Positions 19,204-28,285 of a DNA stretch of 64,000 bases are shown one piece after another. A program made the translations under genes and the position numbers. Every line of letters starts with the position of its first letter. Positions within the stretch are counted from its first letter, which is position 1. Below the pieces are notes generated by a model, which was given only the letters and a program-made list of their open reading frames with translations, was not told the DNA's origin and made no database searches. The DNA is taken from NCBI RefSeq assembly GCF_001514535.1, contig NZ_BCNO01000002.1, forward strand, positions 62,001 through 126,000. Direction: 5' to 3'. This DNA is from Thermodesulfovibrio aggregans (GTDB taxonomy: Bacteria > Nitrospirota > Thermodesulfovibrionia > Thermodesulfovibrionales > Thermodesulfovibrionaceae).

Positions 19204-21676
19204 TTTCCTCTCCTTCACCTTCCAAAATTCTACCGACACTTACTACAGTATCATCAGTGGAGAGATCTATCAATCTGACCCCTGTTGTAGATCTTCCCTG
19301 CGGTCTAATCTGAGAAACCTTAAGTCTAATAATCTTGCTACTGCTACAGATTATGACTTCATCATCTTCTTTTACCTGTAAAGAAGCCACTACATTCCCT
19401 GTTTTTGGAGAAAGTTTAATATTTTTTACTCCACTACCTCCTCTGTGCTGAAGTCTGTATTCCTCAATTGGTGTTTTTTTCCCAATTCCTTTTTCAGTAA
19501 TAGTGAGAACATATGAACCTTCAGAGACAACATCAGCAGATACTACCTCATCCTCTGGCTCTGTAAATCTTATTCCAATGACACCTCTTGCTGTTCTACC
19601 CATAGGTCTTACATTATTTTCATCAAATCTTATTGCCATACCCTTTTTAGTTGCAATTATTAGTTGTGCTTTACCATCTGTCTTTACTACTGATATTAAT
19701 TCATCTGAATCTTCAAGATCTATTGCAATAACCCCTTTACTACGTATGTTTTTAAACTCTTCAAGAGATGTTTTCTTTACAAATCCCTTTTTTGTAAACA
19801 TCATAAGATAACCCTGTTCAAGGTCTTTGCACACCAGAGCAGTGGTGATTTTCTCCCCTTCTCTTAATGGCAGTAGATTAACAATTGCTTTTCCACGAGA
19901 AAGTCTGCCTGCTTCTGGAATTTGATAAACTTTAAGACAATAAACTCTTCCCTGATTGCTGAAAAACATGATATGATCGTGAGTTGAGCCTACTAAAACA
20001 TTTGTAAGATAATCTTCTGAGACTGTTTCCATTGGAGTAAGCCCCTTACCACCCCTTTTCTGACTGCGATAATCAGAAAGAGATGTTCTTTTGATGTAAC
20101 CAAGATGAGTGAGAGTAATCACCATATCTTCCTGAGTAATTAGATCTTCTACATTTATTTCCTTTACTTCAGACACTATCTGAGTTCTTCTTTCATCACC
20201 GTATTTTTGTTTAATTTCAAGGAGTTCATCTCTGATAATTTCTCTTACAAGAGTTTCACTTTCAAGTATTGCTTTAAGACGTTCAATTTCTTTTAAGATT
20301 GCTTCATAATCCTGAACTATCTTTTCCCTTTCAAGTCCTGTAAGTCTTTGCAGTCTCATGTCAAGTATTGCCTGTGCCTGAATTTCTGTTAGAGGGAATC
20401 TGCTCATGAGACGTGCTTTAGCTTCTTCTGGATTTTTAGATTTTCTTATAATAGAGATTACCTCATCAAGATTTTCAACAGCAATCTTTAAGCCAAGTAA
20501 AATGTGAGCCTGATGTTCTGCTTTCTTTAAATCAAAAGCTGTTCTTTTAAGTACAACATCTTTTCTATGCTTGAGAAATTCCCATAGTGAATCTTTCAGA
20601 TTTAAAATTTTTGGTTGACCATCAACAATAGCAAGCATTATTGCCCCAAAGGTGGTTTCCATCTGTGTATGTTTATATAAATTATTCAAAATAACCTGAG
20701 GCATCTCTCCCCTTTTAAGTTCAAGTACAACCCTTATACCTTCTCTATTTGATTCATCTCTTATTTCAGTTATACCTTCAATCTTTTTTTCTCTTACAAG
20801 TTCTGCAATCTTCTCAATTAGTCTTGCTTTGTTTACCTGATAGGGAATTTCTGTAATTACAATTCTTTCTTTAGCTGATTTACCTTCCTGTTCTTGTTCA
20901 AAAAGTGAAATCTCTCTGGCTTTTTTCCCTTTTGCTTCTCTTTCAATCTTGACTTTTGCTCTTACCTTAATAAGTCCTTTACCAGTTAAATAAAACTCTT
21001 TAATTCCCTCTAAGCCATAAATTATCCCACCTGTTGGAAAATCAGGTCCCTTTACAAAATGCATAAGTTCTTCTGCCGAAGTCTCAGGTTCTTCAAGAAG
21101 TTTAACCAATGCATCTATGATTTCATTGAGATTATGTGGGGGAATATTGGTTGCCATACCAACAGCAATTCCTGAAGATCCATTTATAAGAAGATTGGGA
21201 ATTCTTGTTGGAAGCACAAGAGGCTCTTGGGTTGTAGCATCAAAATTTGGGACAAAAGGAACTGTTTCCTTATCGATGTCCTGAAGAAGTTCTTCAGCTA
21301 TTTTTGTTAGTCTTGCCTCTGTGTATCTGTAGGCTGCTGGAGGGTCTCCATCAATAGAACCAAAATTTCCCTGTCCATCAATGAGCGGATATCGCATATT
21401 AAAATCCTGTGCAAGCCTGACAAGCGCATCATAAACAGCTTGATCACCATGGGGATGATATTTTTTTAAAACCTCACCGACTACACCAGCACATTTTGAG
21501 TATTTCTTACCTGCAAGAAGCCCTTCCCTGAACATAGCATAGAGAATTCTTCTTTGAACTGGCTTAAGTCCATCTCTTACATCAGGAAGAGCTCTACCAA
21601 TGATTACGCTCATGGCGTAATCAAGATAGCTTGTTTTCATTTCCTCTTCAATACTAACCTTTAAAACATTTGGCAT
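19184..21676 (-). CDS. gyrA: DNA gyrase subunit A
   Basis: 830 residues, normal length. It forms the DNA-cleaving half of gyrase with GyrB. Motifs: N-terminal [28 protein letters not shown], catalytic Tyr118 in AYRYTEAR, and QKRGGKG as the GyrA box, which marks gyrase rather than topoisomerase IV. The C-terminal domain carries repeated beta-pinwheel blades. In the quinolone region ([12 protein letters not shown]), the position matching E. coli Ser83 is Gln79, while the Asp matching Asp87 is kept. It lies 47 bases after the zinc-ribbon gene; the ribosome site AAGGAG precedes the ATG. Confidence 0.97.
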   Translation of the reverse strand: MPNVLKVSIEEEMKTSYLDYAMSVIIGRALPDVRDGLKPVQRRILYAMFREGLLAGKKYSKCAGVVGEVLKKYHPHGDQAVYDALVRLAQDFNMRYPLIDGQGNFGSIDGDPPAAYRYTEARLTKIAEELLQDIDKETVPFVPNFDATTQEPLVLPTRIPNLLINGSSGIAVGMATNIPPHNLNEIIDALVKLLEEPETSAEELMHFVKGPDFPTGGIIYGLEGIKEFYLTGKGLIKVRAKVKIEREAKGKKAREISLFEQEQEGKSAKERIVITEIPYQVNKARLIEKIAELVREKKIEGITEIRDESNREGIRVVLELKRGEMPQVILNNLYKHTQMETTFGAIMLAIVDGQPKILNLKDSLWEFLKHRKDVVLKRTAFDLKKAEHQAHILLGLKIAVENLDEVISIIRKSKNPEEAKARLMSRFPLTEIQAQAILDMRLQRLTGLEREKIVQDYEAILKEIERLKAILESETLVREIIRDELLEIKQKYGDERRTQIVSEVKEINVEDLITQEDMVITLTHLGYIKRTSLSDYRSQKRGGKGLTPMETVSEDYLTNVLVGSTHDHIMFFSNQGRVYCLKVYQIPEAGRLSRGKAIVNLLPLREGEKITTALVCKDLEQGYLMMFTKKGFVKKTSLEEFKNIRSKGVIAIDLEDSDELISVVKTDGKAQLIIATKKGMAIRFDENNVRPMGRTARGVIGIRFTEPEDEVVSADVVSEGSYVLTITEKGIGKKTPIEEYRLQHRGGSGVKNIKLSPKTGNVVASLQVKEDDEVIICSSSKIIRLKVSQIRPQGRSTTGVRLIDLSTDDTVVSVGRILEGEGEENVNLQS

Positions 21677-21723
21677 AGGAACTCCTTATTAAGAAACTTT
21701 AGTTTATGAATGAAAATGATAAA

Positions 21724-21924
21724 TTATTTACAGGAACTGCAAGAAGAAGCTCCACAGGAAGCACACTTGGAGTTTCCTTTTTGTACTCCCTTCATCGCAA
21801 ATGTGGAAAATTTTTTGATCAGTTGGTCTGAGCCGCATTTAGGGCATGAAACACTTTTATTCCCAAAAACCAGTAGTTCAAAAGCCTCTCCACATTTTTT
21901 GCATTCATACTCATAAATAGGCAT
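21724..21924 (-). CDS. FmdB-family zinc-ribbon protein
   Basis: 66 residues. It starts MPIYEYECKKCGEAFE and continues SCPKCGSDQLIKKFS, the FmdB-type CxxC...CxxC zinc ribbon, then a Cys/Ser-rich tail with CASCGASSCSSC that gives additional ligand-like cysteines. The family was named for a putative regulator of formamidase genes, but most members are uncharacterised. It is the first gene before gyrA on this strand. A TATAAT box on the minus strand at 21961-21966 is a candidate promoter. Confidence 0.85.
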   Translation of the reverse strand: MPIYEYECKKCGEAFELLVFGNKSVSCPKCGSDQLIKKFSTFAMKGVQKGNSKCASCGASSCSSCK

Positions 21925-22034
21925 TATTTCACCTCATAAAGTTTTGATTTGAGCTTTTTTATTATATCATAGCTTGCCTTATGTTAAAAAATTCTTTTAA
22001 AGTAAAAGAGTTAACTTATTTTAGGAGGTTCAAT

Positions 22035-22625
22035 GTGATAAAAACACTCAGAAAAAATGCAAAATACTTTTACTTTCTATTTTTCCTTGTAATTATTACC
22101 TTTGTTTTCTGGGGAGTAGGAACTGTAGATAAACAGCATTCTCCCGTAGTAGCAGAAGTAGAAGGACAGAAAATTACAGCAGAAAGATTCTGGAGAAACT
22201 ATGAAGAGACAAGAAGAATTTACAGAGAATTATTCAAAGAGAAAGCTACAGAGTTAGAACAGAGCCTAAAAGAAAAGGTTCTTGAAGATTTAATTAATGA
22301 GGAGGTCTTGCTTTATTTGGCAAAAAAGTATGAAATAGAGGTAACAGATAAAGAAATTCAGGATGCAATCATCAATGACCCGAGATTTCAAAGGAATGGA
22401 GTTTTCCAGAGAGATATTTATTTTCAAATTTTAAAACTCAATAGAATAACTCCACAACAATATGAAACTTCACTGCAAAGAGAGATGACAATCAGAAAAA
22501 CCCTGCAGACTATCATGTTAGCAAAGGATAGAACTGATATATCTGATGAAGCTTTTCTTAAATCATTTTTAAAGGCTGTTAAGTCAAAAATTTCAATAAA
22601 AATTAATAAAGAAGCGATTTCATAG
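22035..22625 (+). CDS. SurA/PpiD N-terminal-domain chaperone-like protein without PPIase domain
   Basis: 196 residues from a GTG start; AGGAGG at 22023-22028 with 6-base spacing decides this start over an upstream ATG at 21981. A short cytoplasmic tail is followed by one membrane anchor (FYFLFFLVIITFVFWGVG) and a periplasmic part with VAEVEGQKITAERFWRNYEE and long helices, as in the SurA_N/PpiD N-terminal chaperone domain. No parvulin domain follows, so it is much shorter than PpiD (about 620 residues). It is predicted to be an anchored chaperone for exported proteins. It is the first gene of the cdaA operon, and its stop overlaps the next gene region. Confidence 0.75.
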   Translation: MIKTLRKNAKYFYFLFFLVIITFVFWGVGTVDKQHSPVVAEVEGQKITAERFWRNYEETRRIYRELFKEKATELEQSLKEKVLEDLINEEVLLYLAKKYEIEVTDKEIQDAIINDPRFQRNGVFQRDIYFQILKLNRITPQQYETSLQREMTIRKTLQTIMLAKDRTDISDEAFLKSFLKAVKSKISIKINKEAIS

Positions 22626-22627
22626 TG

Positions 22628-23395
22628 ATGGAGAAAATTTTTGAACAACTTAGATGGCAAGATTTAGCTGATATTGCTATTGTCTCTTTTATCATTTATA
22701 AAGTTTTCATTCTGGTTAAAGGTACCCGTGCAGCAAGAATGCTTATAGGAGTCGGCTTTCTACTTGCAATTTCTCTGATCTCACGATTTTTTGAACTGTA
22801 CACACTTGACTGGCTAATTCAAAGTTTCTGGACGCAAATAGTGATAGTTTTAATAATTTTGTTTCAGCCAGAAATAAGAAAAGCTCTTGCCCAGATGGGT
22901 GAGACTTCCATACTTCACAGATTCAGTTCTGCAGAAGAGATGAAAACAATTGAAGAAATTGTTAAAGCCTCTCAGGGACTTGCGAATAAAAAAATTGGTG
23001 CTTTAATTGTTTTTGAGAGAGATGTAAGTCTGTCAGAATATGTTGAGATAGGAGTTCCTCTTGATGCTAGGGTTACAAAAGAGCTTTTGATGAGTATTTT
23101 TCATCCCACAAGCCCTATTCATGACGGAGCTGTAATTATAAAAAAGAATAGAATAGTAGCTGCAGGATGCTTTCTTCCTATAAAGCTTGGTGCAGAATTA
23201 AAAAAAACCTATGGAACAAGACATAGAGCTGCTCTTGGTATCACAGAGGAAACAGATGCTGTTGCTGTAGTAGTCTCAGAAGAGACAGGAGCAATTTCTT
23301 TGGCAGTAGATGGACAACTTCACGGTAATCTTGATATAGAGAGTCTTAGAGAGAAACTAACAAATCTATTTACTACAGAAAGACAAAAGAGATGA
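22628..23395 (+). CDS. cdaA: Diadenylate cyclase CdaA
   Basis: 255 residues. Three membrane spans in the first 80 residues are followed by the DisA_N catalytic domain with DGA (about 166-168, in SPIHDGAVI) and TRHRAALG (about 197), the two motifs required to make c-di-AMP from two ATP. A GTG at 22625 would add one residue. Its neighbours cdaR and glmM form the conserved trio seen in Firmicutes and other phyla, linking c-di-AMP to cell-wall precursor supply and osmotic control. The start lies at the stop codon of the preceding gene, so translation is coupled. Confidence 0.93.
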   Translation: MEKIFEQLRWQDLADIAIVSFIIYKVFILVKGTRAARMLIGVGFLLAISLISRFFELYTLDWLIQSFWTQIVIVLIILFQPEIRKALAQMGETSILHRFSSAEEMKTIEEIVKASQGLANKKIGALIVFERDVSLSEYVEIGVPLDARVTKELLMSIFHPTSPIHDGAVIIKKNRIVAAGCFLPIKLGAELKKTYGTRHRAALGITEETDAVAVVVSEETGAISLAVDGQLHGNLDIESLREKLTNLFTTERQKR

Positions 23396-24051
23396 ACAGA
23401 GTTTTTAAAAAGCTTATAACAGAAAATATTACATTTAAATTAATATCCATTGCATTAGCAATATTTCTTTGGTTTTTTGTTACTTTTAAAGGACAGACAG
23501 AAACATCTGTTGAAGTACCCATTGAATTCAAAAGCACCCCTGCAGAGATGGAAATTTTAAAACAGAGTGTAAAAAAGGTAACAGTTACAATATCTGCGAG
23601 AGAGAGAATTCTTAAAGAGTTAATACAAAAAAATATCAGAGTTGTAATTGATTTATCTAATGTTAAACTTGGTGAAAACTCAATCCCCATAACAAAATCC
23701 TCAGTTAAACTTCCAAGAGGAATTGAGATACTTAAAATTGAACCCTCTCAGATAAAGGTTTACATGGATGAAAAAACCCAGAAAATAGTACCAATAAGAG
23801 TAGTTCTTTCAGGAAAACCTGCCAAAGATTTTTACATCGCATCAGTGAGTTCTGATCCTTCTTCAATAAAAATAGAAGGTGCTAAAAAAGAACTTAACAG
23901 AATTCGGGTAATTAAAACCGAACCAATAGACATAGAGGGACTAAGCGAGGATTTAAAAATTCAGGCAAAAATAGATCCTGAAGGAAAAATTTTCAGAACT
24001 GACCAAGATACAGTCTATATAAATGTAAAACTTCTTAGGAGGAAGTTATGA
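23392..24051 (+). CDS. cdaR: CdaR/YbbR-domain regulator of CdaA
   Basis: 219 residues: an N-terminal membrane anchor (LISIALAIFLWFFVTF) and about two extracytoplasmic YbbR repeats (for example SVEVPIEFKSTP...VTVTISARE and IVPIRVVLSGKPAKDFYI). In studied bacteria CdaR binds CdaA and modulates c-di-AMP synthesis. Firmicute CdaR has four repeats, so this is a short version. It overlaps cdaA and glmM by 4 bases each, so the three are translated together. Confidence 0.88.
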   Translation: MNRVFKKLITENITFKLISIALAIFLWFFVTFKGQTETSVEVPIEFKSTPAEMEILKQSVKKVTVTISARERILKELIQKNIRVVIDLSNVKLGENSIPITKSSVKLPRGIEILKIEPSQIKVYMDEKTQKIVPIRVVLSGKPAKDFYIASVSSDPSSIKIEGAKKELNRIRVIKTEPIDIEGLSEDLKIQAKIDPEGKIFRTDQDTVYINVKLLRRKL

Positions 24052-25403
24052 CACTTTTTGGCACCGATGGAATTAGAGGCACAATAAATCAATATCCCAT
24101 GATACCTGAATTGTGTATGAAAGTAGGTATGTCTCTTTGTTTTTTATTGAAAAAGAAACTTACTCATAAGCCAAAAATCTTAATTGGTAAAGATACAAGA
24201 ATTTCAGGATATTTAATTGAGACAGCTTTAACAGCTGGAATAACTTCAATGGGTGGAGATGTTTATCTTGTTGGACCAATTCCTACTCCAGCAGTTGCCT
24301 TTCTTGTGAAAAGCATGCGTCAGGATGCAGGGGTGGTAATATCTGCATCTCATAATCCATTCTCTGACAATGGAATAAAAATATTCTCAAATGACGGTCA
24401 TAAAATAACTGAAAATCTTGAGACAGCCATTGAAAAACTTATAAACGACCAAAACTTTCCTCAAAATAGACCCAATGCAGAAACTCTTGGAAAAGCTTTT
24501 AGAATTGAAGATGCTGTTGGAAGATATATTGAGTTTGTTAAGTCAACTTTACCGAAAAATTCAAACTTTGAAGGGCTCAGAGTAGTAATTGATCCTGCTA
24601 ATGGAGCTGCCTATAAGATTACTCCTACCCTTTTTAAGGAACTTGGTGCTGAGGTAATAACAATAAATGACAAGCCCGATGGAGTGAACATAAACAGGGA
24701 CTGTGGGGCAATTTATCCTGAGGGATTGATAAAAAAAGTTAAAGAAACTCAGGCACATCTTGGAATTGCCCATGACGGAGATGCAGACAGAACAATTCTC
24801 ATTGATGAAAAAGGAAATATCGTTGATGGGGATTTTATTCTATCTGTGTGGGCAATGGAGTTAAAAAAAGAGAAAAAACTTAAAAAAAATACAGTCGTTG
24901 CCACTGTAATGACCAATATGGGTGTAGAAAACTATTTAAAAAAGCAAGGCATAAAGCTTATTAGAACACAGGTTGGTGACAAGTATGTTGTTGAGGAGAT
25001 GCTTAAGGGTGATTATAATCTCGGCGGAGAACAGTCCGGACACATTGTATGTCGGGATTATACATGCACAGGGGACGGAGCAATAACAGCTGTTCAGATG
25101 GCTCATATTATGATGAAAAATGAAAAACCTCTCAGTGAACTAACAAAAGATATAACAAAGTATCCACAACTTTTGAAAAACATTAAAATCCCTGAAGGGA
25201 TTTCAAGAAATGAAGCTGTAGAAAAACTTAAAGATTTAGAGAAGAAAATATTAAAGCTTCAAAAAGAAATAAATGGAAGAATACTCATAAGGCCTTCAGG
25301 AACAGAGCCAAAGATAAGAATTATGGTTGAAGAAGAAGATTTAGAAAAGGCAAATAATATCCTGGAAGAACTGCAAGAGTTAATAAAACATAAACTCTCA
25401 TAA
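24048..25403 (+). CDS. glmM: Phosphoglucosamine mutase
   Basis: 451 residues. It converts glucosamine-6-phosphate to glucosamine-1-phosphate for peptidoglycan and LPS. It begins TLFGTDGIRG; the active-site serine is in VISASHNPFSDNGIK (about Ser100), the metal loop is DGDADR, and the phosphate-binding end is RPSGTEPKIRIMVE. The complete set of motifs identifies GlmM rather than a general phosphomannomutase, as does the cdaA-cdaR context, in which GlmM binds and inhibits CdaA in some bacteria. The ribosome site AGGAGG precedes the ATG. Confidence 0.95.
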   Translation: MTLFGTDGIRGTINQYPMIPELCMKVGMSLCFLLKKKLTHKPKILIGKDTRISGYLIETALTAGITSMGGDVYLVGPIPTPAVAFLVKSMRQDAGVVISASHNPFSDNGIKIFSNDGHKITENLETAIEKLINDQNFPQNRPNAETLGKAFRIEDAVGRYIEFVKSTLPKNSNFEGLRVVIDPANGAAYKITPTLFKELGAEVITINDKPDGVNINRDCGAIYPEGLIKKVKETQAHLGIAHDGDADRTILIDEKGNIVDGDFILSVWAMELKKEKKLKKNTVVATVMTNMGVENYLKKQGIKLIRTQVGDKYVVEEMLKGDYNLGGEQSGHIVCRDYTCTGDGAITAVQMAHIMMKNEKPLSELTKDITKYPQLLKNIKIPEGISRNEAVEKLKDLEKKILKLQKEINGRILIRPSGTEPKIRIMVEEEDLEKANNILEELQELIKHKLS

Positions 25404-27664
25404 TGCCTATTATCCCTAGTTTAGTTGCAGGGATTGTCTTAGGACATCTGTTTATTTACTTTCCGGTAACAGTAATAATTCTCTCGATCCTCTTAATATT
25501 TGTTTTCAAAAACAGAGTTGCCATAATCCTTGCCATATCTATTATTTTAGGAATTTTTTATGTGCTTATTACTGTCAGCAAGGATTCAGTAGTCTCTGAA
25601 AGTATCAACTTCACAGGATATTTAAATAATAACACTGCAAATTTATACGAATTTAAGATCATCGAAAGCAGTCCCAAAATAGAGAAAACATCTCTTAAAG
25701 TCTATTCAATACAATATCTCGAGTCTGGAAAAACTTATAAAATTGAATGTGCGTTGGGCAAAAAACATCTAAATCCTTATCAATATGGAGATTCTCTTTG
25801 TTTTTTAAAAAAAGCACAACCTGCAGAGTATTCGCATAAAACAGTTTTTGATGAAACAAGAGAAAAAATAAACGAGAAAATCTCAAAATCCATTGATAAG
25901 GAAATCTCCGGGGTTCTTATTGCGATGACAACAGGTGAAAGAACTCAAATTCCTTCAGAGATTCAGGAAGATTTCAGAAAAACAGGATTAATTCATCTTC
26001 TAAGTATATCGGGAGCTCATTTCGGTTTCTTATTTACTGTATGTTTTTTTGTTTTTAAATTTCTAATTAAAAGGCTTCCTTCCTCTATACTTTTGAGAAT
26101 TACCCTCTATCTTAAACCCTCTCAAATGGCAACTTTCTTAACTTTCCCTGTGATTTTTTGTTACTTTCTTTTGGTTGAACCTAATTATCCAAGTACTCGC
26201 TCCTTCATTATGGCAACGCTTTTTATGGTTGGTGTGCTATCAGAGAGAAAATCTATATGGATTTTTACAGTAAGTTTTGCCTGTCTTGTAATTTTAATTT
26301 TTAAACCTGCTGCAATAAAAGACATTTCTTTTCAACTTAGCTTTCTTGCCACTGTAGGAATTGGCTTTGTATCAGATATTTACAAGAACTTTAAAGATAA
26401 AATCCATAACAAGATTATTTCTTATATCTTTTTAAGTCTTCTTATAAGTTTGGGAGCAATGTTAATCACAGCACCATTGATAATTTATAGATTTCACTAC
26501 ATATCTCTTATCTCCCCTTTGGCAAATCTTACAGCAGGGCTTTTAATTGGAATGATTCTGTTTCCTTTACATATATTCTTTGTAACAATTTTTACACTCA
26601 CAGGATATTATCCCGTGCCGGAATTGATTAATTTTATCGGAGCAATATCATTCAAAGTAATGCACTGGCTTGCCTCTTTCAGATACTCATCAATATGGAT
26701 TCCACCTTTGCCGAAAGGAGCAGTAGCAATATTTTATTTTGCTGTTTTTGTTTCATTAATTGGCTTTTATGCTTTAAAGAGAAGGGAAGTCAAAGCATTA
26801 AGCTGGAGTCTTTCGTTTATTTTATTTTTATTTTCGATTTTTATACCAGCTTTTATGCATTTGAAAGATAAGGAAACCTTAAAGATTACCTTTCTTGATG
26901 TTGGTCAGGCAGAGGCTATTGTTTTAAAAATACCCTCTGGATTTGTTCTTATAGATACAGGTAAAACTGGTTGGGAAGTAACTCAGTTTCTTAAATCATA
27001 CGGTGTAAAAGAGTTGACAGTTATTATTACTCATGAACAAAAAGATCATGCAGGAGGATTAGAAAGAGTCTTAAAAAACTTTAAAATAAAGGAAATATGG
27101 GATACGGGATACATTGATTACGATAAAGAGTTTATACATAATATTTTAATCAGACATCTTGAAAGAGGCGATATTTTAAAAATTGGTAGTTGCTCTTTCA
27201 CTATACTTCATCCTTATAAAGGATTCTGGAGCCCCTCTCTAACAGTAGATAGTAATGACCTAAGTCTCATATTTAAGCTTCAATGCTTTAAAAATGGCTA
27301 CCTTTTTACATCAGATGCCGGAGTTAATGCTTTACAAACAATTCCTGTAAATTATTTAAAATCAGAATTGATTAAAATTCCCCATCATGGAAGTAAACAC
27401 TCTTTTTATCCTGAATTTTATAAAGCCGTAGGACCCGCAATCTGCATAATAAGTGCAGGAAAACAAAATCCTTACGGACATCCACATAAAGAAGTTATAG
27501 CGAATGTTAGTAAAATATGTAAAATATATAGAACTGATGAAAACGGTGCAATTCAGGTTAAAGAAACACCAGATGGAGTTCTTAAAGTGCAGACCTTTAA
27601 AGATACCCTGTTTAAGCCATTTGAAGACTGGGAAAATTTAAAAAAACTTTTTATTTTGTGGTAA
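25403..27664 (+). CDS. comEC: ComEC/Rec2-family DNA uptake channel with metallo-beta-lactamase domain
   Basis: 753 residues: N-terminal hydrophobic and OB-like region, competence domain with about ten spans (GLIHLLSISGAHFGFLF and LVEPNYPSTRSFIMA are typical), and a C-terminal metallo-beta-lactamase-like domain (ITFLDVGQAEAIVL, THEQKDHAGG, PHHGSKHS). It is expected to carry single-stranded DNA across the inner membrane during transformation, with the C-terminal domain a possible nuclease. It starts on the last base of the glmM stop. With the ComM-like gene at the left edge, it suggests natural competence, but no pilus genes are in the window. Confidence 0.92.
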   Translation: MPIIPSLVAGIVLGHLFIYFPVTVIILSILLIFVFKNRVAIILAISIILGIFYVLITVSKDSVVSESINFTGYLNNNTANLYEFKIIESSPKIEKTSLKVYSIQYLESGKTYKIECALGKKHLNPYQYGDSLCFLKKAQPAEYSHKTVFDETREKINEKISKSIDKEISGVLIAMTTGERTQIPSEIQEDFRKTGLIHLLSISGAHFGFLFTVCFFVFKFLIKRLPSSILLRITLYLKPSQMATFLTFPVIFCYFLLVEPNYPSTRSFIMATLFMVGVLSERKSIWIFTVSFACLVILIFKPAAIKDISFQLSFLATVGIGFVSDIYKNFKDKIHNKIISYIFLSLLISLGAMLITAPLIIYRFHYISLISPLANLTAGLLIGMILFPLHIFFVTIFTLTGYYPVPELINFIGAISFKVMHWLASFRYSSIWIPPLPKGAVAIFYFAVFVSLIGFYALKRREVKALSWSLSFILFLFSIFIPAFMHLKDKETLKITFLDVGQAEAIVLKIPSGFVLIDTGKTGWEVTQFLKSYGVKELTVIITHEQKDHAGGLERVLKNFKIKEIWDTGYIDYDKEFIHNILIRHLERGDILKIGSCSFTILHPYKGFWSPSLTVDSNDLSLIFKLQCFKNGYLFTSDAGVNALQTIPVNYLKSELIKIPHHGSKHSFYPEFYKAVGPAICIISAGKQNPYGHPHKEVIANVSKICKIYRTDENGAIQVKETPDGVLKVQTFKDTLFKPFEDWENLKKLFILW

Positions 27665-27673
27665 ACTTTTAAG

Positions 27674-28285
27674 ATGATATCAGTTATTGATTATGGAATG
27701 GGAAATATAAAAAGTGTTTCAAAGGCACTTGAGGCAGTTGGTGCTCAAATAAAGATCACCCAAAATCCTGAGGATATTAAAAAATCAAAAGCTATTGTTC
27801 TTCCTGGAGTTGGAGCTTTCCGTGATTGCATGCAAAATCTCACAAATTTGGGACTTCTCTCAACTCTCAAAGAGGAAATATTGAATGGTAAACCTTATCT
27901 TGGAATATGTCTTGGTATGCAGATACTCTTTAGTGAATCTGAAGAATTCGGATTTTGTAAAGGTCTTGACATACTAAAAGGAAAGGTTATAAGATTCAAA
28001 CTTGCGAAGGATTACAAAATTCCCCATATGGGATGGAATACTGTGAAATTAAAGAAAAAAAGCAAAATACTTGATCAAATTCCTGATGATTCTTATTTTT
28101 ACTTCGTTCACTCTTACTATGTTGTACCTGAACAGGATAAAGTAATTGCGGGTGTTACAAACTATGGAATGGATTTTACCTCAATGATAATACATGAAAA
28201 CATATTTGCAACCCAGTTTCATCCCGAAAAATCCCAGAAAACTGGATTAAAACTTCTCAGTAATTTTATTCAACTCGTTAAATGA
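27674..28285 (+). CDS. hisH: Imidazole glycerol phosphate synthase glutaminase subunit
   Basis: 203 residues, class I glutamine amidotransferase. The oxyanion and nucleophile motif GICLGMQ (about Cys79) and the catalytic His-x-Glu in QFHPEKSQ are present. It supplies ammonia to HisF for histidine and purine-intermediate formation. Opening VIDYGMGNIKSVSKALEAVG is typical of HisH. No other his gene is near; it sits between comEC and selB, 9 bases after comEC, with its stop overlapping selB by 4 bases. Confidence 0.94.
   Translation: MISVIDYGMGNIKSVSKALEAVGAQIKITQNPEDIKKSKAIVLPGVGAFRDCMQNLTNLGLLSTLKEEILNGKPYLGICLGMQILFSESEEFGFCKGLDILKGKVIRFKLAKDYKIPHMGWNTVKLKKKSKILDQIPDDSYFYFVHSYYVVPEQDKVIAGVTNYGMDFTSMIIHENIFATQFHPEKSQKTGLKLLSNFIQLVK

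Noticed and set aside
22035-22625. A complete PpiD/SurA peptidyl-prolyl isomerase
   Set aside because: Only the N-terminal anchor and chaperone part are present; there is no parvulin domain before the stop codon.
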